Below are positions 1-8,811 of a DNA stretch of 35,923 nucleotides, one piece after another. How positions within the stretch are numbered: the first letter of the stretch is position 1; each line of letters opens with the position of its first letter. Source of the stretch: Candidatus Omnitrophota bacterium (GTDB taxonomy: Bacteria; Omnitrophota; Gorgyraeia; 2-02-FULL-51-18); NCBI GenBank assembly GCA_016180585.1, contig JACPAX010000010.1, positions 1 through 35,923 on the forward strand, in the 5' to 3' direction. The notes beneath the pieces are model-generated. The model did no database searches, was not told the origin of the DNA, and saw only the letters and a program-made list of their open reading frames with translations. The position numbers and the translations under genes were made by a program.

Positions 1-321
1 GTAGAGGGCTTGGCCGGGTTTTTTTGTTCCCGGGAGGTGAAGCAGGGGAGCGACCGGCCAGAGGAGCGGCAGGAGGACGCTGATCCGGCGAAACGCCAGA
101 AACCCTCCGTTTAGCGTCCCGTTTTTTTCAAGCAAATGAATCTGGCTGTGGCAGAGCTTGCGCGTGAGCCGGGGGTCGAGCGCCGACAGATTTTCCACCG
201 TGTGGTAGTTCACAAGCGCGAGCCGGTCAAAAAGGTCGAGTGTTTTGAGCCTTTGCGCGTTCGCGGCGCAAAACCGGCAATTCCCGTCGTAGAGCAGCGT
301 CGGACGCGTGATCTTTCCCAT
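1..321 (-). CDS. DCC family thiol-disulfide oxidoreductase (DUF393/YuxK-like), 3' end truncated by window edge
   Basis: Reverse complement of 1-321 is open: MGKITRPTLLYDGNCRFCAANAQRLKTLDLFDRLALVNYHTVENLSALDPRL...; DGNCRFC motif typical of DCC proteins. Not in supplied ORF track because it runs off the edge. Confidence 0.8.
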   Translation of the reverse strand, partial: MGKITRPTLLYDGNCRFCAANAQRLKTLDLFDRLALVNYHTVENLSALDPRLTRKLCHSQIHLLEKNGTLNGGFLAFRRISVLLPLLWPVAPLLHLPGTKKPGQALY

Positions 322-342
322 GGATTCGATTATACTGGGGAC

Positions 343-981
343 ATGAGACTCTATCCACTTGAAAACAGGCGTGTCCTGAGGGTGAAGAACCAGGCGGCCG
401 GGTTTTTGAGGGCGTACGCGACCAACACGCCCGACCGGCCGAGGACCGCTTTTGTCGACCTCCAGGGGAAAATCGTCGCCGTGGCGGATCAGTTTCTCCT
501 GTCGGAGGATGAGGCGAGGATCGCGCTTGAGGCCCAGTTTGTCGAGAGGATCCTCGCTCATTTGGATAAATACCTCAAGCTCGGCGATACCGTGATCGAG
601 GCGGATGAAGGGATGAGCGCGGCTTTTGATCTGGACGAGGGATCGGTTCTTCTGGGCCCCGGGAAATTTGCAACCGACGTGTCCGACGGGGAGTATCTCT
701 TGTACCGGGTGAAGAACCATCTGCCGCTGCAAGGCGTCGACTTCGACCGGGAGCTTCTTCTGGGCGTCTTCGACGAGGAGCTTGTCTCCTATACAAAGGG
801 CTGTTATCTGGGGCAGGAGATCATCGCCAGGGTTCATTACCGCTCGAGGCCTCCCAGGAAGCTGGTCGTGAGACGCGAGAGTGAGTGCGGCGCCCGGGAG
901 AGGGCCGCGATGAGCTCCCGGGTGTTTGACCCCGGGGCCGGGGAACACGTCGGGTTTGTGTTTGTGACCGATTCGGTGTAA
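343..981 (+). CDS. ygfZ: YgfZ/CAF17-like folate-binding protein
   Basis: ORF 136-981; conserved motif TKGCYLGQEIIARVHYRSRPPRKL. Likely start ATG at 343 (MRLYPLENRRVLRV) rather than 136. Confidence 0.82.
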   Translation: MRLYPLENRRVLRVKNQAAGFLRAYATNTPDRPRTAFVDLQGKIVAVADQFLLSEDEARIALEAQFVERILAHLDKYLKLGDTVIEADEGMSAAFDLDEGSVLLGPGKFATDVSDGEYLLYRVKNHLPLQGVDFDRELLLGVFDEELVSYTKGCYLGQEIIARVHYRSRPPRKLVVRRESECGARERAAMSSRVFDPGAGEHVGFVFVTDSV

Positions 982-991
982 AATCCGGCCC

Positions 992-2659
992 ATGAGCCTT
1001 TGCTGGGTCGCTCTTTTGGTCGGCGCTCTTTTTTGCCTCGCCTATTTTTCTTACGGAAAATTTCTCTCCCGCCATTTCGGTCTGGACGATCGCGAGGTGA
1101 CTCCCGCCGTCAAGGTCAACGACGGCGTCGATTTTGTCCCCGCCGGCAAGGGATTTTTGCTCGGCCAGCATTTTTCGGCCATCGCGGCCGCGGGGCCTAT
1201 CGTGGGGCCGATCCTCGCGGCGCTGTGGTTCGGGTGGTTTCCGGCGCTCCTTTGGATCGTCGGGGGATCCATTTTCTTCGGCGCCGTGCATGATTTCTCA
1301 AGCCTCGCGGGGTCGGTGAAGCACCGCGCCGAGTCCATCGTCGAGATCGTGAAGGATTATCTGGGGCCGCGCGGCCATCTTTTTTTTCTCGTCTTCGTCT
1401 GGTTGTCCCTTCTCTACGTCATCACCGCGTTTACGGATCTGACGAGCAGTTCTTTCGCGAATCCGGAGCTCGGCGGCGGCGTCGCCAGCGCCTCGATGCT
1501 TTACCTTCTCATCGGCGTCGCGATGGGCGTGGCGATGGTCCGCTTCAAAATGCCGCTGGGATTGGCGACCGCCGTGTTTTTGCCGCTCGTCCTTTTGGCG
1601 ATCGGGTACGGCCAGTCCCTGCCGCTGGTCCTGCCGGCGCGCTGGTTTTCGGAGCCGCAAAAGGCGTGGAACGTAATCCTCCTGGCCTACTGCTTTATCG
1701 CGTCCCTGGCGCCGGTGTGGCTCCTCCTTCAACCACGGGGGTATCTGGGCGGTTTTTTTCTCTACGGCACTCTGGCCGTCGGGCTCATCGGCCTTTTTCT
1801 CGGCGGAGAAAAAATCCAGTATCCCGCGTTCACGGGGTTTACCGGGCCGCAGGGCTTTCCGCTTTTTCCGCTTCTTTTTGTGACGGTCGCCTGCGGCGCC
1901 TGCTCGGGGTTTCACGGGATCGTCTGCTCGGGGACGACCTCCAAGCAAATCGCCCGGCAGACGGACTGCCGGCTCGTCGGCTACGGCGGCATGCTGCTTG
2001 AGGGGGTTGTGGCGCTTGTGGCGCTGTCGACTGTGATGATTCTGGCCAAGTCGGACCCGCTCACCGGGGCCTCGCCCGACCGGATCTATGCCGAGGGACT
2101 GGCGCGTTTCATCCGCCACTTCGGTATCCCGAGAGAGTTCGCGAGGTCTTTCGCGCTTTTGGCGTTCACGACGTTCATTTACGACACGCTCGACGTGGCG
2201 ACGAGGCTGGCGCGCTACATTTTTCAGGAACTGGCCGGCTGGAAATCCGCATGGGGGAGGGTCGGGGCCACCGCGGCGAGTCTGGTGATTCCTTTTTTCT
2301 GCGTGAGCCTGACGATCACGGACGCGGCCGGCCAATCGGTCCCCGCGTGGAAAGTGTTCTGGACGATTTTTGGCACTTCGAACCAGCTTCTGGCGGGGTT
2401 GACGCTCATGATTCTCTCGCTCTGGCTCAAAAAAACCGGCAAGTCGTGGTGGGTGAGCCTCGTCCCGATGTTTTTCATGATGGGCATGACGATCTGGTCG
2501 CTTCTGATTTTGATGCGGCCGATGCTCGCCGGATTTCTCTCGGGGGGCGCGGCCTGGGACATGATCGGCATGGTGTCGGCGTTTCTTCTGGCGCTGGCCT
2601 TGCTGCTGATCGCGGAGGCCGCGCGCGTCATCCGCAAACCTGCGCGGGAGACACGATAA
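992..2659 (+). CDS. cstA: Carbon starvation protein CstA family (peptide/pyruvate transporter)
   Basis: 555 aa multi-TM ORF; YFSYGKFLSRHFGLDD, GQHFSAIAAAGPIVGPILAALWFGW, HDFSSLAGSVKHRAESIVEI, CSGTTSKQI are CstA-typical. Confidence 0.92.
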   Translation: MSLCWVALLVGALFCLAYFSYGKFLSRHFGLDDREVTPAVKVNDGVDFVPAGKGFLLGQHFSAIAAAGPIVGPILAALWFGWFPALLWIVGGSIFFGAVHDFSSLAGSVKHRAESIVEIVKDYLGPRGHLFFLVFVWLSLLYVITAFTDLTSSSFANPELGGGVASASMLYLLIGVAMGVAMVRFKMPLGLATAVFLPLVLLAIGYGQSLPLVLPARWFSEPQKAWNVILLAYCFIASLAPVWLLLQPRGYLGGFFLYGTLAVGLIGLFLGGEKIQYPAFTGFTGPQGFPLFPLLFVTVACGACSGFHGIVCSGTTSKQIARQTDCRLVGYGGMLLEGVVALVALSTVMILAKSDPLTGASPDRIYAEGLARFIRHFGIPREFARSFALLAFTTFIYDTLDVATRLARYIFQELAGWKSAWGRVGATAASLVIPFFCVSLTITDAAGQSVPAWKVFWTIFGTSNQLLAGLTLMILSLWLKKTGKSWWVSLVPMFFMMGMTIWSLLILMRPMLAGFLSGGAAWDMIGMVSAFLLALALLLIAEAARVIRKPARETR

Positions 2660-2732
2660 AAACATCATGTCGGCGGCTAATCTGCTATACTGGGCACGTT
2701 CGAATCACGTGCTTATTCAAAGGGGGGAATCC

Positions 2733-3644
2733 ATGAGAGAAATGACCAAGGGCACCGCTATGGGCGTTTTGACCGTGGCGGGGATGGTTTATTTTTGTTC
2801 GTGGGGCGCGCCGCTTTGTCTGGCCCAGCCCGACGGGGGCATGCGGAACATTGAGGAAAAACAAAACCTCGAGCATCTGAAGGAGGTCCGGCGGGACAAA
2901 CGCGAGGACTTCCGGGAAGCCGGCGACGGCGGCCATCCCAAGAAGGAGCATCTCCGGCGGTTGAAACAGGAGAATCCGGAGAAGTTTCACGAAATGATGG
3001 CGCACCGGAAGAAAAAACTTTTATGGATGAAAGAACACCATCCCGAGCGCTACGAGCAGTTCCTCAGGAACCACCCGCGGCTTGCCGATCGGATTGCCAG
3101 GCGGGAGGACGGCGCGGAAGACTATGAAGAGGACGCCGACGAAATGGACGGGGAGACAGAATACTCCGGGGGTCAGGAATCCGGCGGCCAAGAGGTCATG
3201 CCGCCGCCCCTGCCTCCGCCGTTTGCCGACAAGGCGGAAGATATCCGCGATCATCGGGAGAACGTCCGCGACCATCGCGAGGATATCCGCGACCGCAGGG
3301 AAGACCGGTGGGACCGCAGGGAAGATATTCGCGACCGCAGGGAAGATGTCCGGGACGCGCGGCATGACGGGGGCAAGCGGGACCGCATGGAAGACAAGTG
3401 GGACCGCCGCGAGGACCGCATGGACCGGCGGGAAGACAAAGCGGACCGCAGGGAAGACCGCCGGGACAAAAGGGAAGACTACCGCGACAGGCCGGGGCAT
3501 CCGAAAATGAACGGCCCGGCGCATGCGCAGGCGCACCATGACCATGGGGTGCGCGACTACGGCAAGGGCGAAGGACGTGGAAAAGGCCAGGGCGGCGAAC
3601 ACCGGGCCGGCGGCCCAGGTCCCAGAGGCCGCAAGAAGGGCTGA
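2733..3644 (+). CDS. Secreted highly charged repeat protein ([RW]DRRED heptad repeats)
   Basis: Start ATG 2733 with signal-peptide-like MREMTKGTAMGVLTVAGMVYFCSWGAPLCLAQ and AAAGGGGGGAA upstream; repeats RDRREDRWDRREDIRDRREDVRD. Confidence 0.7.
   Translation: MREMTKGTAMGVLTVAGMVYFCSWGAPLCLAQPDGGMRNIEEKQNLEHLKEVRRDKREDFREAGDGGHPKKEHLRRLKQENPEKFHEMMAHRKKKLLWMKEHHPERYEQFLRNHPRLADRIARREDGAEDYEEDADEMDGETEYSGGQESGGQEVMPPPLPPPFADKAEDIRDHRENVRDHREDIRDRREDRWDRREDIRDRREDVRDARHDGGKRDRMEDKWDRREDRMDRREDKADRREDRRDKREDYRDRPGHPKMNGPAHAQAHHDHGVRDYGKGEGRGKGQGGEHRAGGPGPRGRKKG
3236..3490 (+). repeat. Imperfect 21-nt tandem repeat encoding 7-aa [RW]DRRED[x] heptads
   Basis: Recurring GACCGCAGGGAAGA(C/T) words in frame. 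Confidence 0.75.
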
Positions 3645-3650
3645 GTTTTA

Positions 3651-3724
3651 GGGCGGTTAGCTCAGTCGGTTAGAGCGTCTGATTTACATTCAGAAGGTCC
3701 ATGGTTCGAATCCATGACCGCCCA
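3651..3724 (+). tRNA. tRNA-Val (anticodon UAC)
   Basis: GGGCGGT...ACCGCCC acceptor stem, TCTGA-TTTACAT-TCAGA anticodon arm (anticodon TAC), CATGG-TTCGAAT-CCATG T arm, discriminator A. Confidence 0.95.
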
Positions 3725-3750
3725 GGTTCGTATGACAAAAAGGAGCATTC

Positions 3751-4971
3751 GTGTCGTTTGACAAGCTAGGGCTTCATCCGGATTTACTCAAGGGAATTCA
3801 TGATTTGGGTTTTTTACGTCCGACGCCGGTACAGGCGGAGAGCATTCCGCACATTCTGGCCCGGCGCGACGTGATCGCGACCGCGCAGACCGGCACCGGC
3901 AAGACCGCGGCGTTTGTGCTGCCGATTCTTCATCTTTTGCTTTCCGAAAGAAAGAAAAAGGGGATCCGCGCGCTGATCCTGGCGCCCACGCGGGAGCTGG
4001 CGCTGCAGTCCATGGACCATTTAAAGAGTCTTTCGCGCTACGTGCCGCTCCGGGGGCATCCCATTTTCGGCGGGGTCCCGATGGACCCGCAGATCCGCGC
4101 GTTGGCGCATGGGCTCGACATCATCTCGGCGACGCCGGGCCGGCTCCTGGACCATGTGTACTCCGGGCGCATCGATTTCGGGGCGCTGGAGATCCTCGTC
4201 CTGGACGAAGCCGACCGCATGATGGACATGGGTTTTCTGCCGGACATCGAGCGTATTATTTCCCTTTTGCCTCCGAAGCGCCAGAGCCTTGTGTTCTCCG
4301 CGACGATGCCCGATGAGATCATGAAACTGACCCACAAGGTTTGCCATGACCCGGTGCGCGTGCAGATCGGCTTTAAGACCTCGACGCCGACCGGCATACG
4401 TCACGCGGTTTATCCGGTCCCGTTTCATCAAAAGACGGAGCTTCTTTTGAGACTTTTGAACGATGTCAAAATGTCCTCCACGCTTGTGTTTACACGCACC
4501 AAGTCGCGCGCCGAAAAGCTCGGCCATACGCTTGAGCGGGCGGGCATGCGTATCTCCCTGATCCATGGGGACCGCAGCCAGGGACAGCGGCTCCGCGCGC
4601 TCGAACAGTTCAAGCGGGGGAAGAATCCGATACTTGTCGCCACCGACGTCGCCGCGCGGGGGATAGACGTAAAGGACATTTCCCACGTGGTCAATTTTGA
4701 CGTGCCCCAGACGCCGGAGGACTACATCCACCGCATCGGACGTACCGCGCGCGCCGAGGCGACCGGCGATGCCTTCAGCCTCGTCGCGCCGGACGAGGAG
4801 GAAATGATCCGGGAGATCGAGCGCGTCATCAACCAAAGGTTGCCGCGCGTCACCCTGCCCGATTTTAATTACAAGAAGGGCGCCCCTCAACAGGCGCACA
4901 GGCCGCATCCCCGTCCGTTTCACCGGGGTCCGCACGGAAGTCATCAACACCGCCCACCCAGACATCACTGA
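3751..4971 (+). CDS. DEAD-box ATP-dependent RNA helicase (RhlE-like)
   Basis: AQTGTGKTA, PTRELALQ, DEAD, SAT, ATDVAARGIDV, HRIGRTAR motifs. Confidence 0.95.
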   Translation: MSFDKLGLHPDLLKGIHDLGFLRPTPVQAESIPHILARRDVIATAQTGTGKTAAFVLPILHLLLSERKKKGIRALILAPTRELALQSMDHLKSLSRYVPLRGHPIFGGVPMDPQIRALAHGLDIISATPGRLLDHVYSGRIDFGALEILVLDEADRMMDMGFLPDIERIISLLPPKRQSLVFSATMPDEIMKLTHKVCHDPVRVQIGFKTSTPTGIRHAVYPVPFHQKTELLLRLLNDVKMSSTLVFTRTKSRAEKLGHTLERAGMRISLIHGDRSQGQRLRALEQFKRGKNPILVATDVAARGIDVKDISHVVNFDVPQTPEDYIHRIGRTARAEATGDAFSLVAPDEEEMIREIERVINQRLPRVTLPDFNYKKGAPQQAHRPHPRPFHRGPHGSHQHRPPRHH

Positions 4972-4978
4972 GCATCCG

Positions 4979-5614
4979 ATGGTTCCGCAAAAACCAAAGT
5001 CCATCCATCAGCTCGAGGAACGCATGGAGGGCCTTGAGCCCGGCTCTTTTCGTTACAAGGCGCTCGACGCCGCCAGGGGATTCAAGAGCTCCTGGATTGA
5101 GCTCGGCCAATGCCTCTTCTCCGTCTACAGGGACAAATCGTACAGGGAATGGGGCTACCTTACCTTCGAGGCGTACTGCGCCAAAGAGATCGGCATCCGC
5201 CAACCTACGGCGGTGAAGCTTCTCAAGTCCTACGCTTTTTTGGAGCGCGAGGAACCGGCCTTTCTGAAGCGGGAGGCGTTGGAGGAGAGGCAGCCCAGCC
5301 GCATCCCCGGCTACGAGTCCGTCAACGCGTTGAGGCTCGCCAAGGACAATAAAGACCTCTCTCCGACGGATTACGAAGCCATCCGCGAAGAGGTGCTCGA
5401 CCACGCCAAGGAAGACGGCGAGGTCAAGAAGAAAATCCGCTATATCTTAAAGGGCGGCGCGAAGAAGAGCCCCGGAAGCGACCAGGAGGAAAGGGCCCTC
5501 GCGATCAAGGGCCTGAGGGACGGACTGGAGCGGCTGAAGCGCCGGATGGCTGAGCTCGGGCTGCCGGAAAAGGCCGTGAGGAAAATGGAGGAGATTCTTG
5601 AGATCATCCGTTAA
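4979..5614 (+). CDS. Conserved hypothetical protein with possible HTH-like segment
   Basis: 211 aa ORF with ATG start just after the helicase stop; YLTFEAYCAKEIGIRQPTAVKLLKSYAFLE. Confidence 0.6.
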   Translation: MVPQKPKSIHQLEERMEGLEPGSFRYKALDAARGFKSSWIELGQCLFSVYRDKSYREWGYLTFEAYCAKEIGIRQPTAVKLLKSYAFLEREEPAFLKREALEERQPSRIPGYESVNALRLAKDNKDLSPTDYEAIREEVLDHAKEDGEVKKKIRYILKGGAKKSPGSDQEERALAIKGLRDGLERLKRRMAELGLPEKAVRKMEEILEIIR

Positions 5615-5963
5615 ATATTTCACGCCCGAAGAAGCCAACCAGACCCTGCCTTTGGTCCGCCGGATTGTGAGCGATATTTTGAAAACCGGCAAAGAGATCC
5701 GCGGTCTTTCGCTGGAAGGTTCCAAGCGTCCGGGGGCCGAGACCGAGCTTCACCGGTTCATGGACCAGCTCGATGAGCTTTTTGAAGAGCTGGAGTCGCT
5801 GGGGTGCTCTTACAAAGATTGGAACTTTTCGGAGGGGCTTGTGGATTTTCCGGCTCTCGTCGGCGGCCAGGAGGTGTTTCTTTGCTGGAGGAGCGACGAG
5901 CCTGAGGTCCGGTACTACCACGACCTCGAGTCGGGGTTCGCGGGACGCAAACCGATCCAGTAG
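5598..5963 (+). CDS. DUF2203 family protein
   Basis: YFTPEEANQTLPLVRRIVSDI ... LGCSYKDWNFSEGLVDFPALVGGQEVFLCWRSDEPEVRYYHDLESGFAGRKPI is DUF2203-like; TTG start overlapping the upstream gene. Confidence 0.8.
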   Translation: MRSSVKYFTPEEANQTLPLVRRIVSDILKTGKEIRGLSLEGSKRPGAETELHRFMDQLDELFEELESLGCSYKDWNFSEGLVDFPALVGGQEVFLCWRSDEPEVRYYHDLESGFAGRKPIQ

Positions 5964-5971
5964 CATCCAAT

Positions 5972-6027
5972 AAAAAACCCCGCTCCGCTTGCCCCGTCGA
6001 ATGACGGGGTCACGGAGCGGGGGTTTT
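5972..6027. terminator. Bidirectional intrinsic terminator between convergent genes
   Basis: AAAAAACCCCGCTCCG...CGGAGCGGGGGTTTTT with a nested CCCCGTC-GAAT-GACGGGG hairpin. Confidence 0.9.
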
Positions 6028-6035
6028 TGCCGTGC

Positions 6036-6290
6036 TTACGACAGGTGCTTCGAGATGAGCTTGGTCATTTCGAACATCGACACCTGCGGCTTGCCGAAGA
6101 TCGGCTTGAGGTTTGCGTCGGCGTTGATGTTTCTTCTGTTCTTCTTGTCCTGCAGATCGTTTTTCTTGATGTAGCTCCAAAGTTTCTTCACGACTTCCGT
6201 GCGGGGAATCGCTTTGATCCCCACCACTTTTCCGAGCGCTTCGCTCGGCTGTAACGGCTTCATGAACGCTGCGTTCGCTTTCTTTGCCAC
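6036..6290 (-). CDS. SWIB/MDM2 domain-containing protein
   Basis: MAKKANAAFMKPLQPSEALGKVVGIKAIPRTEVVKKLWSYIKKNDLQDKKNRRNINADANLKPIFGKPQVSMFEMTKLISKHL. Confidence 0.9.
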   Translation of the reverse strand: MAKKANAAFMKPLQPSEALGKVVGIKAIPRTEVVKKLWSYIKKNDLQDKKNRRNINADANLKPIFGKPQVSMFEMTKLISKHLS

Positions 6291-6408
6291 TGGGTACCCC
6301 CTTCGTTAAAAGACAGAGTTGCTTTTCACCAAGACGTCAGACCCCATACTTCTATCATAAAATAGGACAAAAGGAAACAATTTTGCATTCTCGCGAAAGA
6401 GCGAGTTT

Positions 6409-6510
6409 GTTTGACCCCTCCGGTCGCCGAAGGCGACCACCTCCCCTTCGTAAGGGGAGGAATGTTTAGTCCTCCCCTCCTTACGAAGGAGGGGAACGGG
6501 GAGGTTAAAC
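6409..6510. repeat. Long imperfect inverted repeat (GTTTgACC...GGTtAAAC ends) with nested CTCCCCTTCGTAAGGGGAG hairpins
   Basis: The ends pair, and internal CCTCCCCTTCGTAAGGGGAGG and CTCCTTACGAAGGAG are palindromic. The right half recurs inverted at 23099-23137. Confidence 0.75.
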
Positions 6511-6527
6511 TTTGGTATAATTCCCGG

Positions 6528-7646
6528 ATGGCCGGTCTTTATCTCCACATCCCTTTCTGCGCCAAAAAATGCCACTACTGCAATTTTGTCGTCACGACCT
6601 CGGACTCGCCTGGTGAACGCGGAGAATTTCTCGATCGCCTTGGGAGGGAGGCCGCGCATTATTCGCCGCGGTTTCGCGGCGTATCGTTCGACACGCTGTA
6701 TCTGGGAGGCGGCACGCCGTCGAGACTTCATCCGCCGGAAATAGAGGAAGTCTTTCGGGTCCTGCGGAGTTATTTCAGCTTCCGCGAGGACGCGGAAGTG
6801 ACTTTTGAGGCCAACCCCGGCGATACCGGCCCCGGAAAGGCGCGTTTATGGCGCGCGCTCGGCGTCAACCGCGTGAGTCTGGGCGTTCAATCTTTCCAAG
6901 AGGAGACTTTGAAAAAAATCAACCGCTCCCACGGCGCGCGGGAGATCGGGGAATCTTTTTCCGCCCTGCGGGAAGCCGGGTTCGACAATATCAGCGCGGA
7001 CCTCATGCTGTCCCTGCCCGGGCAAACGGTGTCGGACACAAAAAATTCACTCGAGGCGCTGCTGCGGTTCGGACCGGAGCACGTGTCGCTGTATGAGCTC
7101 GTCGTCGAGGAGAAAACCGTCTTTGGGGCCCTTCGCCGGCAGGGGAGGCTTGATCTGCCCGACGAGGAGACTCAGGTCGACAGTCTGGGGCTGGCGCGGA
7201 GCACGCTCAAAGACGCGGGCTACCGGCACTATGAGCTTCTGAGCTACGCGCGGCCGGGGCGCGAGTCACGGCATAACCGGATTTACTGGGACAACGAAGA
7301 ATACCTTGGTCTTGGGCCCGGGGCGTTTTCGTATCTGGACGGACGGCGGTACCGGAACTCACGCGGCGTGGATGAGTATCTGGACAAAATCCGAAAGGGG
7401 GATTGGACGGCCTCCGAAGAAGAAACGCTTACCGCGGAAAAGAAGGAAATTGAGTCCCTCCTTTTGGCGCTTCGCCTCGAGGAGGGGGCCGATATCCGGC
7501 GCTTCAGCCGGCTCGTGGACCGGTTCGCCGGGCCGATAGGGGATCTCCGGGAGAAAGGCCTGTTGGAGTCCGCCGGCGACCGTCTGCGCCTAACCCCCCG
7601 CGGCCAGCTCTTCGCCGAGACGGTTTTCGCGGAGCTCTCCGGATGA
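6528..7646 (+). CDS. hemW: Radical SAM HemW-like protein (coproporphyrinogen III oxidase-like)
   Basis: MAGLYLHIPFCAKKCHYCNFVVTTS (CxxxCxYCxF), LYLGGGTPSRL, ANPGD, RVSLGVQSF, YELL. Start ATG 6528 preferred over 6411, which would read through the repeat. Confidence 0.85.
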   Translation: MAGLYLHIPFCAKKCHYCNFVVTTSDSPGERGEFLDRLGREAAHYSPRFRGVSFDTLYLGGGTPSRLHPPEIEEVFRVLRSYFSFREDAEVTFEANPGDTGPGKARLWRALGVNRVSLGVQSFQEETLKKINRSHGAREIGESFSALREAGFDNISADLMLSLPGQTVSDTKNSLEALLRFGPEHVSLYELVVEEKTVFGALRRQGRLDLPDEETQVDSLGLARSTLKDAGYRHYELLSYARPGRESRHNRIYWDNEEYLGLGPGAFSYLDGRRYRNSRGVDEYLDKIRKGDWTASEEETLTAEKKEIESLLLALRLEEGADIRRFSRLVDRFAGPIGDLREKGLLESAGDRLRLTPRGQLFAETVFAELSG

Positions 7647-7691
7647 ATTTACAAGCTCTTGAAATTTAAAAAAGATCGTGTATACTCCCCG

Positions 7692-7707
7692 ATGAAAACG
7701 TTTTCAT
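7692..7707. promoter_or_regulatory. LacI-type operator (O1)
   Basis: Perfect 16-bp palindrome ATGAAAACGTTTTCAT just downstream of TATACT (7681-7686), upstream of the LacI-family gene. Confidence 0.75.
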
Positions 7708-7730
7708 TAAGAAGCGGCGGAAGTTAATCA

Positions 7731-8777
7731 ATGAAAAAGTTAGATAATCAAGCGACCATTACTGATGTTGCGCGCATGGCCGATGTTTCGATTGCCACGG
7801 TGTCGCGCGCGCTGGACGAGGAGACACGGAAGCTCGTGGCCCCTGAAACCCTCAACCGCATCGAGACTGTTGTCCGAAAGTGCGGCTATACCCCGAATCT
7901 CGCGGCGAGGAATATGCGGGCCCGGAAGCTCAAAACCATCGGGATCCTTCTGCCGCATGTGCCGAACGTTTTTGTGAGCGACTACTATTCAAAAATTTTC
8001 TCGGGCGTTTCAAACGCGCTTCTCGACTCGGACTACCGCTTCAAGCTGATCGCGTTTAAGCGCTTCTCGGAAAAGCTGGACGGACATCAGTTCAGATCCG
8101 CGGACGGAGTGGACGGGCTCATTGTCACCGACTGGCCGATTTTCTTTTCCTTGAAAAAGGTTTTTGAAAAGGTGGACGTCCCTTGCGTGATTGTCGGGGA
8201 CCCGGAGGAAGGAGTACGCGCCCATTTTGTCTGCGGGGACAACCTCAGGGGAGGGGAACTAGCCGCAAAGTATCTTTATGAGAACGGGCACGAACGGATC
8301 GCGGTTTTATCGGGGCTTTCCTGGTCCACGGACAGCCGGCTCCGGATCGAGGGTTTCAAGCGTTTTTTCCGTCGCGTGGGCACGGCGATCCCGAATGAAA
8401 TGATTTTTCAAGCCAACTACGAGGAGGAAGACGCCGCGCGGATCGTCGAGCGGCTTGTCTTGGAAAAGAAAAAAGTAACCGCGATTTTTTGCTGTAACGA
8501 CAACATGGCCATCGGCGCGATCCATAAGCTGAAACAGCTCGGGGTCCGGTGTCCCGGAAAAATTTCGGTGGTCGGTTATGACGATGAAGCGCGCGGTCAG
8601 CACCTCCAGCCGGCCCTTACGACGGTGCATGTCGGCACGCAGGAATTGGGGCAAGCCGCCATCACGAAACTGCTCGAATTTTTGAAAGAAGGAAAAAAGG
8701 ACAAGTTTTATGGAGAGCGTACGGTGTTACCGGTGTCCCTGATAGAGCGACAGTCCGTAGGGTCCTGCCAAAAGTAA
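7731..8777 (+). CDS. LacI family transcriptional regulator
   Basis: ATITDVARMADVSIATVSRALD HTH, periplasmic-binding-like domain, VVGYDDEARGQHLQPALTTVHV. Confidence 0.95.
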   Translation: MKKLDNQATITDVARMADVSIATVSRALDEETRKLVAPETLNRIETVVRKCGYTPNLAARNMRARKLKTIGILLPHVPNVFVSDYYSKIFSGVSNALLDSDYRFKLIAFKRFSEKLDGHQFRSADGVDGLIVTDWPIFFSLKKVFEKVDVPCVIVGDPEEGVRAHFVCGDNLRGGELAAKYLYENGHERIAVLSGLSWSTDSRLRIEGFKRFFRRVGTAIPNEMIFQANYEEEDAARIVERLVLEKKKVTAIFCCNDNMAIGAIHKLKQLGVRCPGKISVVGYDDEARGQHLQPALTTVHVGTQELGQAAITKLLEFLKEGKKDKFYGERTVLPVSLIERQSVGSCQK

Positions 8778-8792
8778 TTTTTTTATGCCTAA

Positions 8793-8808
8793 ATGTAAAC
8801 GTTTTCAT
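8793..8808. promoter_or_regulatory. LacI-type operator (O2), upstream of or overlapping the start of the 1316-aa gene
   Basis: ATGTAAACGTTTTCAT, one substitution from O1. Confidence 0.65.
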
Positions 8809-8811
8809 AAG

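Noticed and set aside
1298-2668. 456-aa minus-strand ORF antisense to cstA
   Set aside because: Low-complexity R/H/P-rich translation without recognisable motifs; typical shadow ORF of a GC-rich gene.
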